Part shown: piece after piece, positions 1-9,582 of the stretch
How positions within the stretch are numbered: position 1 is the stretch's first letter
Layout: the number at the start of each line of letters is the position of its first letter
Origin: Roseivivax halodurans JCM 10272
GTDB taxonomy: Bacteria; Pseudomonadota; Alphaproteobacteria; Rhodobacterales; Rhodobacteraceae
Reading direction: 5' to 3'
Length of the DNA: 64,000 nt
Assembly (NCBI RefSeq): GCF_000521785.1
Contig: NZ_JALZ01000015.1
Location: forward strand, 24,737-88,736
Position numbers and translations under genes: made by a program
The notes under the pieces: model-generated
Told to the model about the DNA's origin: nothing
Databases searched by the model: none
Seen by the model: only the letters and a program-made list of their open reading frames with translations

Positions 1-81
1 GTGGCCCTTCAGCGGCAGCGCGACCCCGATCACGAGACCGGCGGAGGAGGCAAGGAACTGCCTGCGGGATTGCTTCGTCAT
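1..81 (-). CDS. Molybdenum hydroxylase large subunit (IorB-like), 5' fragment
   Basis: Only the first 27 codons are in the window; the gene runs off the left edge. The start ATG lies 4 bp after the stop of the 2Fe-2S subunit gene, so the two are an operon. The fragment has a twin-arginine signal start (SRRQFL followed by a hydrophobic stretch), which is typical of the periplasmic molybdopterin-binding subunit of isoquinoline 1-oxidoreductase/aldehyde-oxidase-like enzymes. The partner gene and the Tat signal support the call; the catalytic domain itself is not visible, so substrate cannot be inferred. Confidence 0.7.
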   Translation of the reverse strand, partial: MTKQSRRQFLASSAGLVIGVALPLKGH

Positions 82-85
82 CGGA

Positions 86-544
86 TCATCCCTCCAGCGT
101 CTCGGCCGCGTCGTGGATCGCGGCGCGGATGCGGACATAGGTGGCGCAGCGGCAGATGTTGCCGGCCATGGCGTTGTCGATGTCCTCGTCGGAGGGCGCC
201 GGGTTCATGCGCAGGAGCGCCGTCGCGCTCATCACCTGTCCCGACTGGCACCAGCCGCATTGCGGCACGTCGATCCTGGTCCAGGCATCCTGCACGGCCT
301 TGGCCTCGGGGCCCTCGACCTTCTCGATCGTCTCGACGCTCGCGCCCTCGAGCGTGCCCACCGGCGTCACGCAGGACCGCCGCGGCATGCCGTCGACCAT
401 GACGGTGCAGGCGCCGCATTGCGCGATGCCGCAGCCGAATTTCGTGCCGGTGAGGCGCAGCTCGTCGCGCAGCGCCCAGAGAAGGGGGGTATCCTCGGGG
501 AGGTCCAGCGAGACCTCCTCGCCGTTGACGGTCAGCAATGTCAT
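86..544 (-). CDS. (2Fe-2S)-binding subunit of a molybdenum hydroxylase (IorA-like)
   Basis: 152-residue electron-transfer subunit of the xanthine dehydrogenase/isoquinoline 1-oxidoreductase type. The N-terminal plant-ferredoxin-like cluster is bound by Cys38, Cys43, Cys46 and Cys58 ([10 protein letters not shown] context). The C-terminal helical cluster uses Cys96, Cys99, Cys131 and Cys133 (CGWC and CRC motifs). Length and all eight cysteines match the family. It would pass electrons from the molybdopterin subunit, which begins 4 bp downstream with a Tat signal. No FAD subunit is seen, as expected for the IorAB type, whose acceptor is usually a cytochrome. The TetR gene upstream is a plausible regulator. 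Confidence 0.9.
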   Translation of the reverse strand: MTLLTVNGEEVSLDLPEDTPLLWALRDELRLTGTKFGCGIAQCGACTVMVDGMPRRSCVTPVGTLEGASVETIEKVEGPEAKAVQDAWTRIDVPQCGWCQSGQVMSATALLRMNPAPSDEDIDNAMAGNICRCATYVRIRAAIHDAAETLEG

Positions 545-642
545 GACGTCTCTCCCAGTTGGATGGCAGGCCGGCTCGCGCGGCCTTGGCTGTCGGGACA
601 GGGACCGGGGCGCGGCGATGCGCGTCGCCTCGGGCCGGAAAA

Positions 643-658
643 CCGAACTACGCTTCGG
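643..658. promoter_or_regulatory. Candidate operator: CCGAA-N6-TTCGG dyad
   Basis: A 16-bp imperfect palindrome (arms CCGAA and TTCGG) lies in the 171-bp gap between the TetR gene stop and the start of the 2Fe-2S subunit gene, about 100 bp upstream of that start. TetR proteins bind short dyads of this size. This is inference from position and symmetry only; short GC-rich dyads also arise by chance. Confidence 0.25.
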
Positions 659-715
659 ATATTAGACGAACCCCAAATCCGGTCAACGGGAAGTTGAGGG
701 GGACCGCCGGTCCGC

Positions 716-1372
716 TCAGCGCCGCTTGAGGTCGAGGTAGCAATAGACCGCGCGCAGGGCTTCCTCGACATAGGCCTCGTCGGGCATGCCGGACGTCTCG
801 CGCGGCCAGACCACGTGGTGCGACCGCCATTTGGTGATCGCCGCCATGTAATCGACGGCGAAGGCGATGGCGCGCTCCGGGTCGGGATGCCCGATCTCGC
901 CGCTGCGCGCCCGCAGCAGCGCGGCAAGGCCGGCGTTGAATTCGGCCTTCTGCTCGAGGATGCGCGTCAGGAGATCCGGCATCCCCCGCAGGTCGGGCGA
1001 ATCGAGCAGCTGCATCACCGGCGAGCCGATCAGTTCCTCGATCACGAAGCAGATGTAGCCGCGCAGGATGTCCTTGATGCTGGCGCCCTCGTGGCGGGCA
1101 GGATCGAGCGCCGCGGCATTCGTCGCCGCCATTTCCTCGCGGATCCGGTCGATGACCGCGTGATAGAGCGCGCACTTGTCCCGGAAGTGGTGATAGAGCG
1201 CGCCGACCGACACCTCCGCCTCGGCCGCGATCTCGGTCACCGATGTCTCGTCGAGGCCCTGCTTGGCAAAGAGCCGCTCGGCGGCGTCGAGAAGCGCCCC
1301 TTGCGTCTTGCGGCTGCGGTTCTGCTGGACGGTGCGCATCCATCGCAGTTCGGAGAATGACGTGTCGCTCAT
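716..1372 (-). CDS. TetR/AcrR family transcriptional regulator
   Basis: 218 residues, starting at the ATG for MSDTSF rather than at longer upstream in-frame starts, which would translate GC-rich intergenic sequence. The N-terminal TetR helix-turn-helix spans about residues 25-70 (VTEIAAEAEVSVGALYHHF is the recognition region). The C-terminal part is a ligand-binding helical domain with no assignable ligand. It is co-directional with and just upstream of the molybdenum hydroxylase genes, so autoregulation and control of that operon are likely but not demonstrated. Confidence 0.88.
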   Translation of the reverse strand: MSDTSFSELRWMRTVQQNRSRKTQGALLDAAERLFAKQGLDETSVTEIAAEAEVSVGALYHHFRDKCALYHAVIDRIREEMAATNAAALDPARHEGASIKDILRGYICFVIEELIGSPVMQLLDSPDLRGMPDLLTRILEQKAEFNAGLAALLRARSGEIGHPDPERAIAFAVDYMAAITKWRSHHVVWPRETSGMPDEAYVEEALRAVYCYLDLKRR

Positions 1373-1718
1373 GTCGGTTCGGTCTCCGCTCCGTCCGGCC
1401 TCGCTGCGCACCCCTTCCGTGCCTAACGGGCTGCATCCTTGTGTCAAGGAAACCCTGCCAGGACCGCTCCGTTCCGGACGTGCCGGCGCGTCGCCTCGTT
1501 CGCCGGGAGCGCGATGTCTCCGCCAGACCCGCCTGCGACACGCCCGGCGATGCTCCTGCCACTCCCGCGCGAGCGGCTGTGGCTGACCTCGCCGCCACAC
1601 CTGCGCCCACGAACTGCCTTGTGATCGCCGCGAGGCTAGAACGGTGGACGCATGCCCGTTAGGCTTTCCGTGTGGGGGCTCGCGACAACAGAAAAGAGCG
1701 ACGAGGGCGGTAAGCAAC
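1373..1718. other. Divergent intergenic region tetR/tamA (346 bp)
   Basis: The region separates the minus-strand TetR gene from plus-strand tamA and must hold both promoters. I see no confident -35/-10 pair, hairpin or small ORF. Overlapping frames here (for example long readings on both strands) look like GC-rich shadows without ribosome binding sites. Confidence 0.4.
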
Positions 1719-3530
1719 GTGAATTCATATAGACTTAGCCTCGGCCTGGCCGGGCTCGGCGCATTACTCTGCGCCGACGCAGCTTCGGCACTCGACGACG
1801 TCTCCTACTCCGTGACCGCCCCCTCCGAGCAGCAGCGCGAGGAGATGCGCGACTTCCTGCGCGACATCTCGCTCATCAGCCAGGCCGAGAACGACGGGCG
1901 CACCGATCCGCAGGGTCTCGTCTCGACCGCGCTCGCCGATTACACCCAGCTTCTCGAGGGGCTCTACTCGAAGGGCTATTATTCCGGCGTGATCAACATC
2001 ACCGTCGACGGGCGCGAGGCCTCCGAGATCGCGCTTCTCGACCTGCCGGACACTGTCAGCCGCATCCTCGTGCGGGTCGAGACCGGTCCGCAATTCCGCT
2101 TCGACCGGGCCGACATCGGTCCCCTGCCCTCCCGCCGGACGCCGATTCCCGAAGGCTACGCCCCCGGCCAGGTCGCCGAGAGCGGCGTCATCCAGGACGC
2201 GGTCGACGTCGCCATCGAGGCCTGGCGCGAGAACAGCAACGCCAAGGCGACCATCGCCAGCGAAGAGGTCATCGCCAAGCACAACGAGGCGCGGCTCTCG
2301 GCGATGATCGGGATCCGCCCGGGCCCGCGGGTGACCTTCGGCGACATGATCGTGACCACGCCCTCCTACGTGCGACAGAGCGCGATCCGCCGCATCGCCG
2401 GCTTCCCCGAGGGCGAGCCCTTCGCCCCCTCCGAGGTCGAGAAGGTGGTCGAGCGCCTGCGCGACACCGGCGCTTTCTCCTCGGTGACCCTGCAGGAGCG
2501 CGAGGTCCTCGGCCCCGGCAACACGCTCGACATGGATCTCGCGGTCTCCGACCAGAAGCCCCGCCGCATCGGCTTTGGCGCCGAGATCTCGACCCTCGAA
2601 GGCGCGGCCGTCAACGCGTTCTGGCTGCACCGCAACCTCTTCGGCGGCGCCGAGCGGTTCCGCGTCGAGGGGTCGGTCTCGAATATCGGCTCGTCCGAAA
2701 GCGGCATGGATTACAGCCTCTCGAGCCGCCTCGACGTTCCGGCCATCTACGGCCCCGACACCGACGGGTTCCTGTCGGGCTCCCTCGCCTATGCGGACGA
2801 ACCCACCTACGAATCGACCAGCGCCGTCGCGACCTTCGGCGTGAGCCGCCAGCTCACCGACGATCTCGAAGTCGAGCTCGGCCTCGGCCTCGCCTATTTC
2901 GACGTGATCGACGACATCGGAGAGCGCGACTTCCTGACGGTGATCTTTCCCGCCGAGCTGACCTGGGACAAGCGCTCGGACGAGCTCAACCCCAAGCAGG
3001 GCTTCTACGTCAACGCCGAGGCGACGCCCTATGTCGGTCTCGGGGACACCCAGTCGGGCGCCCGCCTCTATGGCGACGCGCGTTACTATCTCGGCTTCGG
3101 CGACGGCGATCCGAACGTCGTCGCGGCGCGGCTGCAGGTCGGCTCCGTCGTCGGCTCGGACCTGACCGAAACCCCGCCCGACTACCTCTTCTTCTCGGGC
3201 GGCGGCGGCACCGTGCGCGGCCAGCCCTACCAGTCGCTCAACGTCGATCTCGGCGACGGCGACGAAACCGGCGGGCGCAGCTTCGTCGGCGTCTCGGCCG
3301 AGTTCCGCCGCGAGATCACCGACAATATCGGCGCCGTAGCCTTCTACGACGGCGGCTACATCGATTCGGACAGCTTCGTCAGCGCCGACAGCGACTTCCA
3401 TTCGGGCGCGGGCCTCGGCCTGCGCTACCAGACCGGCATCGGACCCATCCGCTTCGACGTCGCCAGCCCTGTCAGCGGCGACACCGGCGAAGGCATCCAG
3501 TACTACATCGGGATCGGACAGGCATTTTGA
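1719..3530 (+). CDS. tamA: Autotransporter assembly factor TamA (Omp85/BamA family)
   Basis: 603 residues from a GTG start preceded by a weak GAGGGCGG ribosome site; the longer upstream reading lacks a signal peptide directly at its N-terminus. A Sec signal peptide ends near ASA-LDD (about residue 24). The following ~250 residues fit POTRA domains (for example FGDMIVTTPSYVRQSAIRRI). The last ~300 residues form the Omp85 16-strand barrel and end in a C-terminal phenylalanine (GIGQAF), the usual outer-membrane insertion signature. It should work in the outer membrane with TamB, whose gene starts within its stop codon, in outer-membrane protein assembly and lipid homeostasis. Confidence 0.93.
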   Translation: MNSYRLSLGLAGLGALLCADAASALDDVSYSVTAPSEQQREEMRDFLRDISLISQAENDGRTDPQGLVSTALADYTQLLEGLYSKGYYSGVINITVDGREASEIALLDLPDTVSRILVRVETGPQFRFDRADIGPLPSRRTPIPEGYAPGQVAESGVIQDAVDVAIEAWRENSNAKATIASEEVIAKHNEARLSAMIGIRPGPRVTFGDMIVTTPSYVRQSAIRRIAGFPEGEPFAPSEVEKVVERLRDTGAFSSVTLQEREVLGPGNTLDMDLAVSDQKPRRIGFGAEISTLEGAAVNAFWLHRNLFGGAERFRVEGSVSNIGSSESGMDYSLSSRLDVPAIYGPDTDGFLSGSLAYADEPTYESTSAVATFGVSRQLTDDLEVELGLGLAYFDVIDDIGERDFLTVIFPAELTWDKRSDELNPKQGFYVNAEATPYVGLGDTQSGARLYGDARYYLGFGDGDPNVVAARLQVGSVVGSDLTETPPDYLFFSGGGGTVRGQPYQSLNVDLGDGDETGGRSFVGVSAEFRREITDNIGAVAFYDGGYIDSDSFVSADSDFHSGAGLGLRYQTGIGPIRFDVASPVSGDTGEGIQYYIGIGQAF

Positions 3531-6500
3531 GACGCACGCTCACGCTCCTTTCGCTCGGCACCGCCCTCGCCCTTCCGGGTGCCGTCTCCTCGCAGGACGA
3601 CGACCGCGGCCGGCTGGAACGCCTGATCGAGGACAACCTCTCGGCCGAGGGCATGCAGATCGACATCACGGGCTTTCAGGGCGCGCTCTCGTCCGAGGCC
3701 CAGCTCGAGAGCCTGACCATCGCGGACGCGAACGGCGTCTATTTCGAATTGCGCGGCGTCGTACTCGACTGGAACCGTCTCGCGCTGCTGCGCGGCCGGG
3801 TCTCCGTCAACGCCTTGACCGCCGACGAGATCATCTTCTCGCGCCTGCCCGGCCGTCCCGCAGACCCGACGGTCGAGGTGCCCGACGCGGCCGCGCAGCC
3901 CTTCACCCTTCCCGAGCTGCCCGTCGCCGTGCAGATCGGCGAGATCTCGGCGGACCGCGTCGAACTCGGCGAGAGCATCATCGGCCAGCCGGTCGAATTC
4001 TCCCTCGAAGGCTCCGCCAGCCTCGCCGGCGGCGAGGGTGACGTCACGCTCGACGTGAACCGCACCGACGGCAAGACCGGCGAGATCACCGCCGATGTCA
4101 GCTTCTCGAACCAATCCGAAGAGCTCTCCATCTCGCTCGAGGTGGACGAAGGCCCCGAAGGCCTCGTCGCCTCGCTCGCGGGCATCCCGGGCGAGCCGCC
4201 GCTGAACCTCACCGTCGAGGGCGACGGCTCGCTCTCGGACTTCACCGCGGACCTCTCCTTCGCCACCGACGGCGAGGACCGCCTCGCCGGCCAGGTCGAG
4301 GTGAGCGAAACCGAAAGCGGCGCGCGCGGCTTCGACGTCGCCATCGACGGCGACATCCGCCCGCTCCTGACGCCCGAGAACCGCGAATTCTTCGGCCCGA
4401 ACCTCTCGCTCGACGTCGCCGGCCGACGCTTCGAGTCCGGCGCGCTCGAGATCGACACGCTCGACCTCTCCTCCGACGCCATCAATCTCTCCGGCAACCT
4501 CGCGCTCTCCGAACAGCAATGGCCCGTCCGCTTCTCGCTTCAGGGCGAGATGGCCGGACCCGACGGCGGCCGCGTCGCCTTGCCGATCCCCGGCCAGGAA
4601 ACGCTGCTCGACCGCGCGGTCATCGACATCACCTACGATTCAGAAGAGGGCGACGGCTGGCAGGCGGACATCTCCGTCGACAACCTCGAACGCCCGGACC
4701 TCACCGCCCAGAGCTTCAGCCTCGACGGCAGCGGCACGATCACGCGCGGCGACGGCGCCGAGCAGCAGGGCGGCGCCTCGGGCGACATCGAGATCGCCGC
4801 CGAGGGCCTGTCCTTCGAGGATGCCGACCTCGCCCGCGCGGTGGGCGACGCGCTCACCGGCGTTCTCAGCTTCGACTGGACCGAGGACGAGCCGCTTCGG
4901 ATCAGCGGCATCGACCTCTCCGGCGCGGGCGTCTCGGCGGAAGGCGCCGTCGCGGTCAGCGGCATCGCCAACGACCTCAACATCGTCGTCGCGCCCGACC
5001 TGCGCATCGCGGCCGACGACATCGCCCGCTTCTCGGGCCTCGCCGGGCGCGAGCTCGCAGGTTCGGTCGACGTGCAGACCTCCGGCACCTTCGAGCCCGT
5101 CTCGGGCGCCTTCGACATGGAGGTCAGCGGCACCGGGGCCGGCCTCGAGACCGGCATCCCCGAGGTCGACGGCCTCGTCGCCGGCCAGATCGACCTCGCC
5201 ATCGACGCCGCCCGCACCGAGGCCGGCGTCATCCTGCGCGCGCTCGACGTGACCTCCGAGACGCTCACCATCGATGCCGAGGGGCGGATCGGCGCCAGCG
5301 ACAGCGATGCCCGCTTCGACCTCGCCATCGACGACATCTCGCGCGTGCGGCCCGAGCTCTCGGGCCCCGTCGCGCTGAGCGGCACGGTGCAGCAGTCGGG
5401 CGAGGAATACACGCTGGACGTCCGCGGCAACGGCCCCGGCGGCGCGCGCATCGACGCGAACGTGACCGCCCGCGTGATCGAGAACGTGCTCCGCGCGATC
5501 TCGGGCGACGGCGAGGTGGCCATCGACACGCTCGGCACCTATTCCGAAATCGCAGGCCGCGATCTCGGCGGCTCGGTCCAGCTCTCGGGCTCGGGCAGCT
5601 ACGAGTTCGAGACCGGCTTCGCCAGCGCCGACGTCACCGGCCGAGGCAACACCATCGCCGTCGGCATCCCCGAGGTGGACGCGCTTCTCGACGGCCAGAC
5701 CACCTTCACCCTCGACGGCGACCGCGACGAGAACGGCATCACGCTGCAAACACTGGAGCTCGACGCCCCGCGCGCCGACATCACCGCGAACGGCCGCTAC
5801 GCCGACGACGGCAGCAACGCGCGCTTCGACGTGCGCCTGTCGGATCTCGCCTCCGTCGTCCCGACCCTCTCGGGCGAGGCGACGCTTTCGGGCACGGCAT
5901 CCCAGGACGGCGAGACCTGGTCCTACGACGTCACCGGCGACGCGCCGGGCGGTGTCGACATCGACGTGACGGGCTCCGCGCAGGTCGTGCAGAACGCGCT
6001 CCGCTCCATCGCGGCCGAGGGCGACATCGAAGCGGCGGACCTCGCCCCCTATTCCGGTCTCGCCGACCGCGAGCTCGGCGGCTCCATCGACCTCACCGGG
6101 TCGGGCAGCTTCGATCTCGACTCGCAGAACTTCACCGCGGACGTCTCGGGCGAGACCCAGGACATCCTCACCGGCATCGCCGAGGTGGACAACCTCATGC
6201 GCGGCACCACCACGCTCGACGTGGACGCCGCCCGCGACCAGACCGGCATCACCGTCAACGCGCTCGACGTCTCGAACCCGCAGGTCGAGATCACCGGCGA
6301 GGGCGTCTATGCCGAGGACGGCAGCCGCGCGACCTTCGATGCCACGATCGAGGAGCTCTCCGAGATCGTCGAGGGCATGTCCGGCCGCGCCCAGCTCAGC
6401 GGCCGCGCCGACCAGTCCGGCGATACGGTCAACTTCGACATCACCGGCGAAGGCCCCGGCGGCGCAGCGGCTGACATCACCGGCGCCGCGACCCTCGACG

Positions 6501-8848
6501 GCATGGACCCGGTCGCGGTCGAGGCGCAGGGAACGCTCGGGATCGACGATCTCGCCCCCTATTCGCAGCTTGCGCGTCGCGATCTCGCAGGCTCCGCGCA
6601 GTTCGAGGGTTCCGGCAGCTACACCTTCGAGACGATGTTCTTCGACGCGGACGTCTCCGGGCAGTCCACAGACGTCGTGACCGGCATCGATCAGGCCGAC
6701 ACGCTGCTCGCCGGCACCGTCACCTACGACATCGACGCCACGCGCAACGAGAACGGCATCGTCATCGACACCCTGCGTCTCGTCTCGCCGCGCGCGAGCG
6801 TCCGCGCCGAAGGCACCTACGCCGACGCGAACAGCGCGCTGACCTTCACCGCAGAGATAACCGACGTCGCCGACGTGGCCCCGGGCCTCAACGGCCCCGC
6901 CCGCATCGACGGTGAAGCGACCCAGACCGGTCCCGAGACATGGGACGTGAGCGTCGAGGGCTCCGGCCCCGGCGGCGCTCAGGCCGATCTCGACGCGACC
7001 GCACGCGTGGTCGACATGATGCTCGAGCGGATCGAGGGCGGCGGCACGGTGTCGGTGAACACCCTCGCCCCCTACGGCGCTCTCGCCGGGCAGAACCTCG
7101 GCGGCTCCGTGCAGATCGAGGGCACCGGCGCCTACACGCTCGATAGCGGCGCCTTCGAGGCCGACGTCGACGGCAGCGCCACCAACCTCACGACCGGCAT
7201 CGCGCCCGTCGACCAGCTCGTCCGCGGCACCACGACCTTCGGCGCCACCGCCTCGCGCGGGTCGGACGGCGCGATCCGGATCGAGCGTCTGAACGTCGAC
7301 GCGGCCGAGATCGACGCCACCGTCGACGGCACCTATGGCGGCAGCGGCGGCGATCTGCGCTATGACGTGCGCCTCGCCAACGTGGGCCTCTTCGTCCCCG
7401 AACTGACCGGCCCCGCCACGGCGAACGGCACCGCCACCCTCACCGGCAGCGGCTACCAGGTCGACGCGGCGCTGACCGGCCCCGGCGGCGCGACCGCGAA
7501 TGTCGCGGGCTCCATCGCGCAGGATTTCGGTTCGGCGAACCTCTCGGCGAACGGCACCCTGCCGCTCGAGATCGCCAACCCGTTCCTCGAGCCGAACCTC
7601 GTCTCGGGCACCGCGCAGTTCGATCTCGGCCTGAACGGCCCCCTCGCGCTGCAATCGCTCTCGGGAAATGTCACCACCTCGGGCGCGGAGTTCTTCGTGC
7701 AGAGCCAGGCGCTCGCCATCGAGGGGATCTCGGCCAACGTGGCGCTCTCGGGCGGCCGCGCGCAGCTCGACGTCACCGGCGGGCTCTCGACCGGCGGCAC
7801 GCTCTCCGTCACCGGCCCGGTGACGCTCGAGCCGCCCTTCAACGGCGATCTCTCCATCGCGCTGAACGAGCTCGTGGTGACCGATCCCGGCCTCTACGAG
7901 ACGCTGGTGAACGGCCAGCTCTCGCTGACCGGCCCCCTCGCCTCGACTGCGACGCTCGCGGGCAACATCGATCTCGGCCGGACCGAGATCCGCGTGCCCT
8001 CGGGCGGCGCCAGCGCCTCGCGCCTCACCTTCGGGATCGAGCACGTCAATCCCTCCGCGCCCGTCCTGCGCACGCAGGAAAAGGCGGGGCTTCTCGGCGG
8101 CAACGAGGAAGCCGAGGCCGAAAATGCAGGCGGCGGCGGAGGCGGCGGTCTCAATTACGGCCTCGACATCACGATCAGGGCGCCGAGCCAGATCTTCATC
8201 CGCGGCCGCGGCCTCGATGCGGAGCTGGGCGGCGAGCTGACCATCGGCGGCACGATCCAGAACGTCGTCCCCGCCGGGCAGTTCGAGCTCATCCGCGGCC
8301 GACTCGACATCCTCGGCCAGCGGATCAACCTGACCGAGGCGACTGTGGTGCTTCAGGGCGACTTCAACCCCTACATCACCGTCCGGGCCGAGACCCAGCG
8401 CGACGACAACACCATCGCGGTGATCATCGAGGGCCCGGTCTCCGAGCCCGAGGTCACCTTCCGCTCGTCTCCGGACCGCCCGCAGGAAGAGGTGCTGGCG
8501 CTCCTCCTCTTCGGGCGCGACCTGTCGGAGATCTCGGGCCTGCAGGCGCTGCGCATCGCCAACGCGATCAACACGCTCGCGGGCCGCAGCGGCACCAGCC
8601 TCGTCGACCGGCTGCGCCAGTCGACCGGTCTCGACGACATCGACGTCCAGACCACCGCGGACGGGCAGACTGAGGTGCGCCTTGGCCGTTACATCAACGA
8701 GCGCACCTATACCGACGTGACCGTCAACAGCGAGGGCGACACCGAGGTGAACCTCAACCTCACCGTCACGCCGAGCATCACCGCGCGCGGCACGGTCGGC
8801 ACCGACGGCAACACCGGCGTCGGGGTCTATTACGAACGCGACTACTGA
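3527..8848 (+). CDS. tamB: Translocation and assembly module protein TamB (DUF490)
   Basis: 1773 residues from a TTG start overlapping the tamA stop (TTGA), so translation is coupled. An N-terminal hydrophobic segment acts as signal anchor; the body is a long beta-rich periplasmic bridge; the C-terminal ~400 residues are the conserved TamB/DUF490 domain, with a glycine run near residue 1535. The middle contains at least five tandem units of 170-171 residues, each starting with a version of DLAPYSGLA.R.L.GS; aligned anchor codons fall at 5021, 5531, 6041, 6551 and 7064, with a weaker sixth near 7571. TamB proteins span the periplasm and are implicated in phospholipid transport to the outer membrane. 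Confidence 0.92.
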   Translation: MRRTLTLLSLGTALALPGAVSSQDDDRGRLERLIEDNLSAEGMQIDITGFQGALSSEAQLESLTIADANGVYFELRGVVLDWNRLALLRGRVSVNALTADEIIFSRLPGRPADPTVEVPDAAAQPFTLPELPVAVQIGEISADRVELGESIIGQPVEFSLEGSASLAGGEGDVTLDVNRTDGKTGEITADVSFSNQSEELSISLEVDEGPEGLVASLAGIPGEPPLNLTVEGDGSLSDFTADLSFATDGEDRLAGQVEVSETESGARGFDVAIDGDIRPLLTPENREFFGPNLSLDVAGRRFESGALEIDTLDLSSDAINLSGNLALSEQQWPVRFSLQGEMAGPDGGRVALPIPGQETLLDRAVIDITYDSEEGDGWQADISVDNLERPDLTAQSFSLDGSGTITRGDGAEQQGGASGDIEIAAEGLSFEDADLARAVGDALTGVLSFDWTEDEPLRISGIDLSGAGVSAEGAVAVSGIANDLNIVVAPDLRIAADDIARFSGLAGRELAGSVDVQTSGTFEPVSGAFDMEVSGTGAGLETGIPEVDGLVAGQIDLAIDAARTEAGVILRALDVTSETLTIDAEGRIGASDSDARFDLAIDDISRVRPELSGPVALSGTVQQSGEEYTLDVRGNGPGGARIDANVTARVIENVLRAISGDGEVAIDTLGTYSEIAGRDLGGSVQLSGSGSYEFETGFASADVTGRGNTIAVGIPEVDALLDGQTTFTLDGDRDENGITLQTLELDAPRADITANGRYADDGSNARFDVRLSDLASVVPTLSGEATLSGTASQDGETWSYDVTGDAPGGVDIDVTGSAQVVQNALRSIAAEGDIEAADLAPYSGLADRELGGSIDLTGSGSFDLDSQNFTADVSGETQDILTGIAEVDNLMRGTTTLDVDAARDQTGITVNALDVSNPQVEITGEGVYAEDGSRATFDATIEELSEIVEGMSGRAQLSGRADQSGDTVNFDITGEGPGGAAADITGAATLDGMDPVAVEAQGTLGIDDLAPYSQLARRDLAGSAQFEGSGSYTFETMFFDADVSGQSTDVVTGIDQADTLLAGTVTYDIDATRNENGIVIDTLRLVSPRASVRAEGTYADANSALTFTAEITDVADVAPGLNGPARIDGEATQTGPETWDVSVEGSGPGGAQADLDATARVVDMMLERIEGGGTVSVNTLAPYGALAGQNLGGSVQIEGTGAYTLDSGAFEADVDGSATNLTTGIAPVDQLVRGTTTFGATASRGSDGAIRIERLNVDAAEIDATVDGTYGGSGGDLRYDVRLANVGLFVPELTGPATANGTATLTGSGYQVDAALTGPGGATANVAGSIAQDFGSANLSANGTLPLEIANPFLEPNLVSGTAQFDLGLNGPLALQSLSGNVTTSGAEFFVQSQALAIEGISANVALSGGRAQLDVTGGLSTGGTLSVTGPVTLEPPFNGDLSIALNELVVTDPGLYETLVNGQLSLTGPLASTATLAGNIDLGRTEIRVPSGGASASRLTFGIEHVNPSAPVLRTQEKAGLLGGNEEAEAENAGGGGGGGLNYGLDITIRAPSQIFIRGRGLDAELGGELTIGGTIQNVVPAGQFELIRGRLDILGQRINLTEATVVLQGDFNPYITVRAETQRDDNTIAVIIEGPVSEPEVTFRSSPDRPQEEVLALLLFGRDLSEISGLQALRIANAINTLAGRSGTSLVDRLRQSTGLDDIDVQTTADGQTEVRLGRYINERTYTDVTVNSEGDTEVNLNLTVTPSITARGTVGTDGNTGVGVYYERDY

Positions 8849-8862
8849 CCCGCCTGCCCCGC

Positions 8863-8905
8863 ACGAAAAAACGCGCCGTCCGGAGGCTCCCGGGCGGCGC
8901 GTTCT
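8863..8905 (-). terminator. Rho-independent terminator of ectR (possibly bidirectional with tamB)
   Basis: Stem 8871-8878 pairs with 8895-8902, extended inward by about five more pairs. On the minus strand it is followed by six Ts (8870-8865), so it terminates ectR. On the plus strand, after the tamB stop, the tail is only GTTCTCG, so it is weaker in that direction. Confidence 0.8.
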
Positions 8906-8925
8906 CGTTGGACCTGGCGGCTGTC

Positions 8926-9477
8926 TTACTGCGCGGCGCGACGCGGCGCCGAGTGCGCGGCGGTCTGCACCTCGCCGTAATCGCGTGGGGCCTCGCCGGT
9001 CTGGTGCATGCGGGTGATGTCGCCCATCGCCAGCACCGGCGAGGCGTCGATCTTGCCCGCATCGAGCATGCCGGCGACGCGCTCGAGCACCGAGACGATC
9101 ATCGCCTGCTCCCATTCGGGCAGCGTCTCGAACTGGCTCACATACCGCTGCTGCAGCGCATCGGGCGCGACCTCGACCTTCGCGAGCCCCGCGGGCGTGA
9201 TCGTCAGGTCGATCTGGCGCCGGTCCGCTGCGGATTGCCGGCGCTCCATCAGCCCGTAGGACACGAGCTTCTTGATCAGGACCGAGATCGTCGCCTGGCT
9301 GACGCCCATCTGCTCGGCCACGTCCGAGGGATGGCACCTGCCCTTCTCGGCCACGATCTGCAGGACCCGAAGCTGCACGGCCGTCAGGCCCGCATCCCGC
9401 GCGAGGTCGCGTCCGTAAAGCTCCGTCGCGCGCAGGATACGGCGGAGGGCAATCAGGCTTTCGTCGGTCCGATCCAT
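8926..9477 (-). CDS. ectR: MarR-family regulator of ectoine synthesis EctR
   Basis: 183 residues beginning MDRTDESL; an in-frame extension further upstream would read through the control region and is unlikely. The winged helix-turn-helix is at about residues 45-115 (DVAEQMGVSQATISVLIKKL then a wing with RRQ.DRRQIDL). It is divergent from ectA, the arrangement found for EctR in other halotolerant bacteria, where this MarR protein represses ectABC by binding near the ectA -10. It ends in a good terminator. The 356-bp divergent region carries two identical 13-mers that are candidate binding sites. Confidence 0.9.
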   Translation of the reverse strand: MDRTDESLIALRRILRATELYGRDLARDAGLTAVQLRVLQIVAEKGRCHPSDVAEQMGVSQATISVLIKKLVSYGLMERRQSAADRRQIDLTITPAGLAKVEVAPDALQQRYVSQFETLPEWEQAMIVSVLERVAGMLDAGKIDASPVLAMGDITRMHQTGEAPRDYGEVQTAAHSAPRRAAQ

Positions 9478-9569
9478 CGGGGTCTCACTCGTCTCGCACG
9501 GCGCATCACCACCTCCAAGGGCGGCCCGCGCTGCACATGTCGTACTCTGGCTGGCATCTAACATGCCCA

Positions 9570-9582
9570 TATACTTAGGCTT
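9570..9582 (+). repeat. 13-bp direct repeat, distal copy (candidate EctR operator)
   Basis: Identical over 13 bases to 9780-9792 and in the same orientation, start-to-start distance 210 bp. It lies about 93 bp upstream of the ectR start. No -35 sits at the right distance on the plus strand, so this copy looks like a protein-binding site rather than a promoter. Confidence 0.5.

Noticed and set aside
1764..3401. 545-residue minus-strand frame opposite tamA
   Set aside because: Antisense shadow of a well-supported gene in GC-rich DNA; rich in Ala/Arg/Asp/Gly with no ribosome site or domain.
3527..8848. Adhesin or autotransporter interpretation of the large repeat protein
   Set aside because: The C-terminal domain, length and coupling to an Omp85 gene identify TamB; no autotransporter barrel is present.
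4640..9337. 1565-residue minus-strand frame across tamB
   Set aside because: Antisense shadow created by codon bias; it crosses from tamB into ectR on the other frame and has no recognisable domain.
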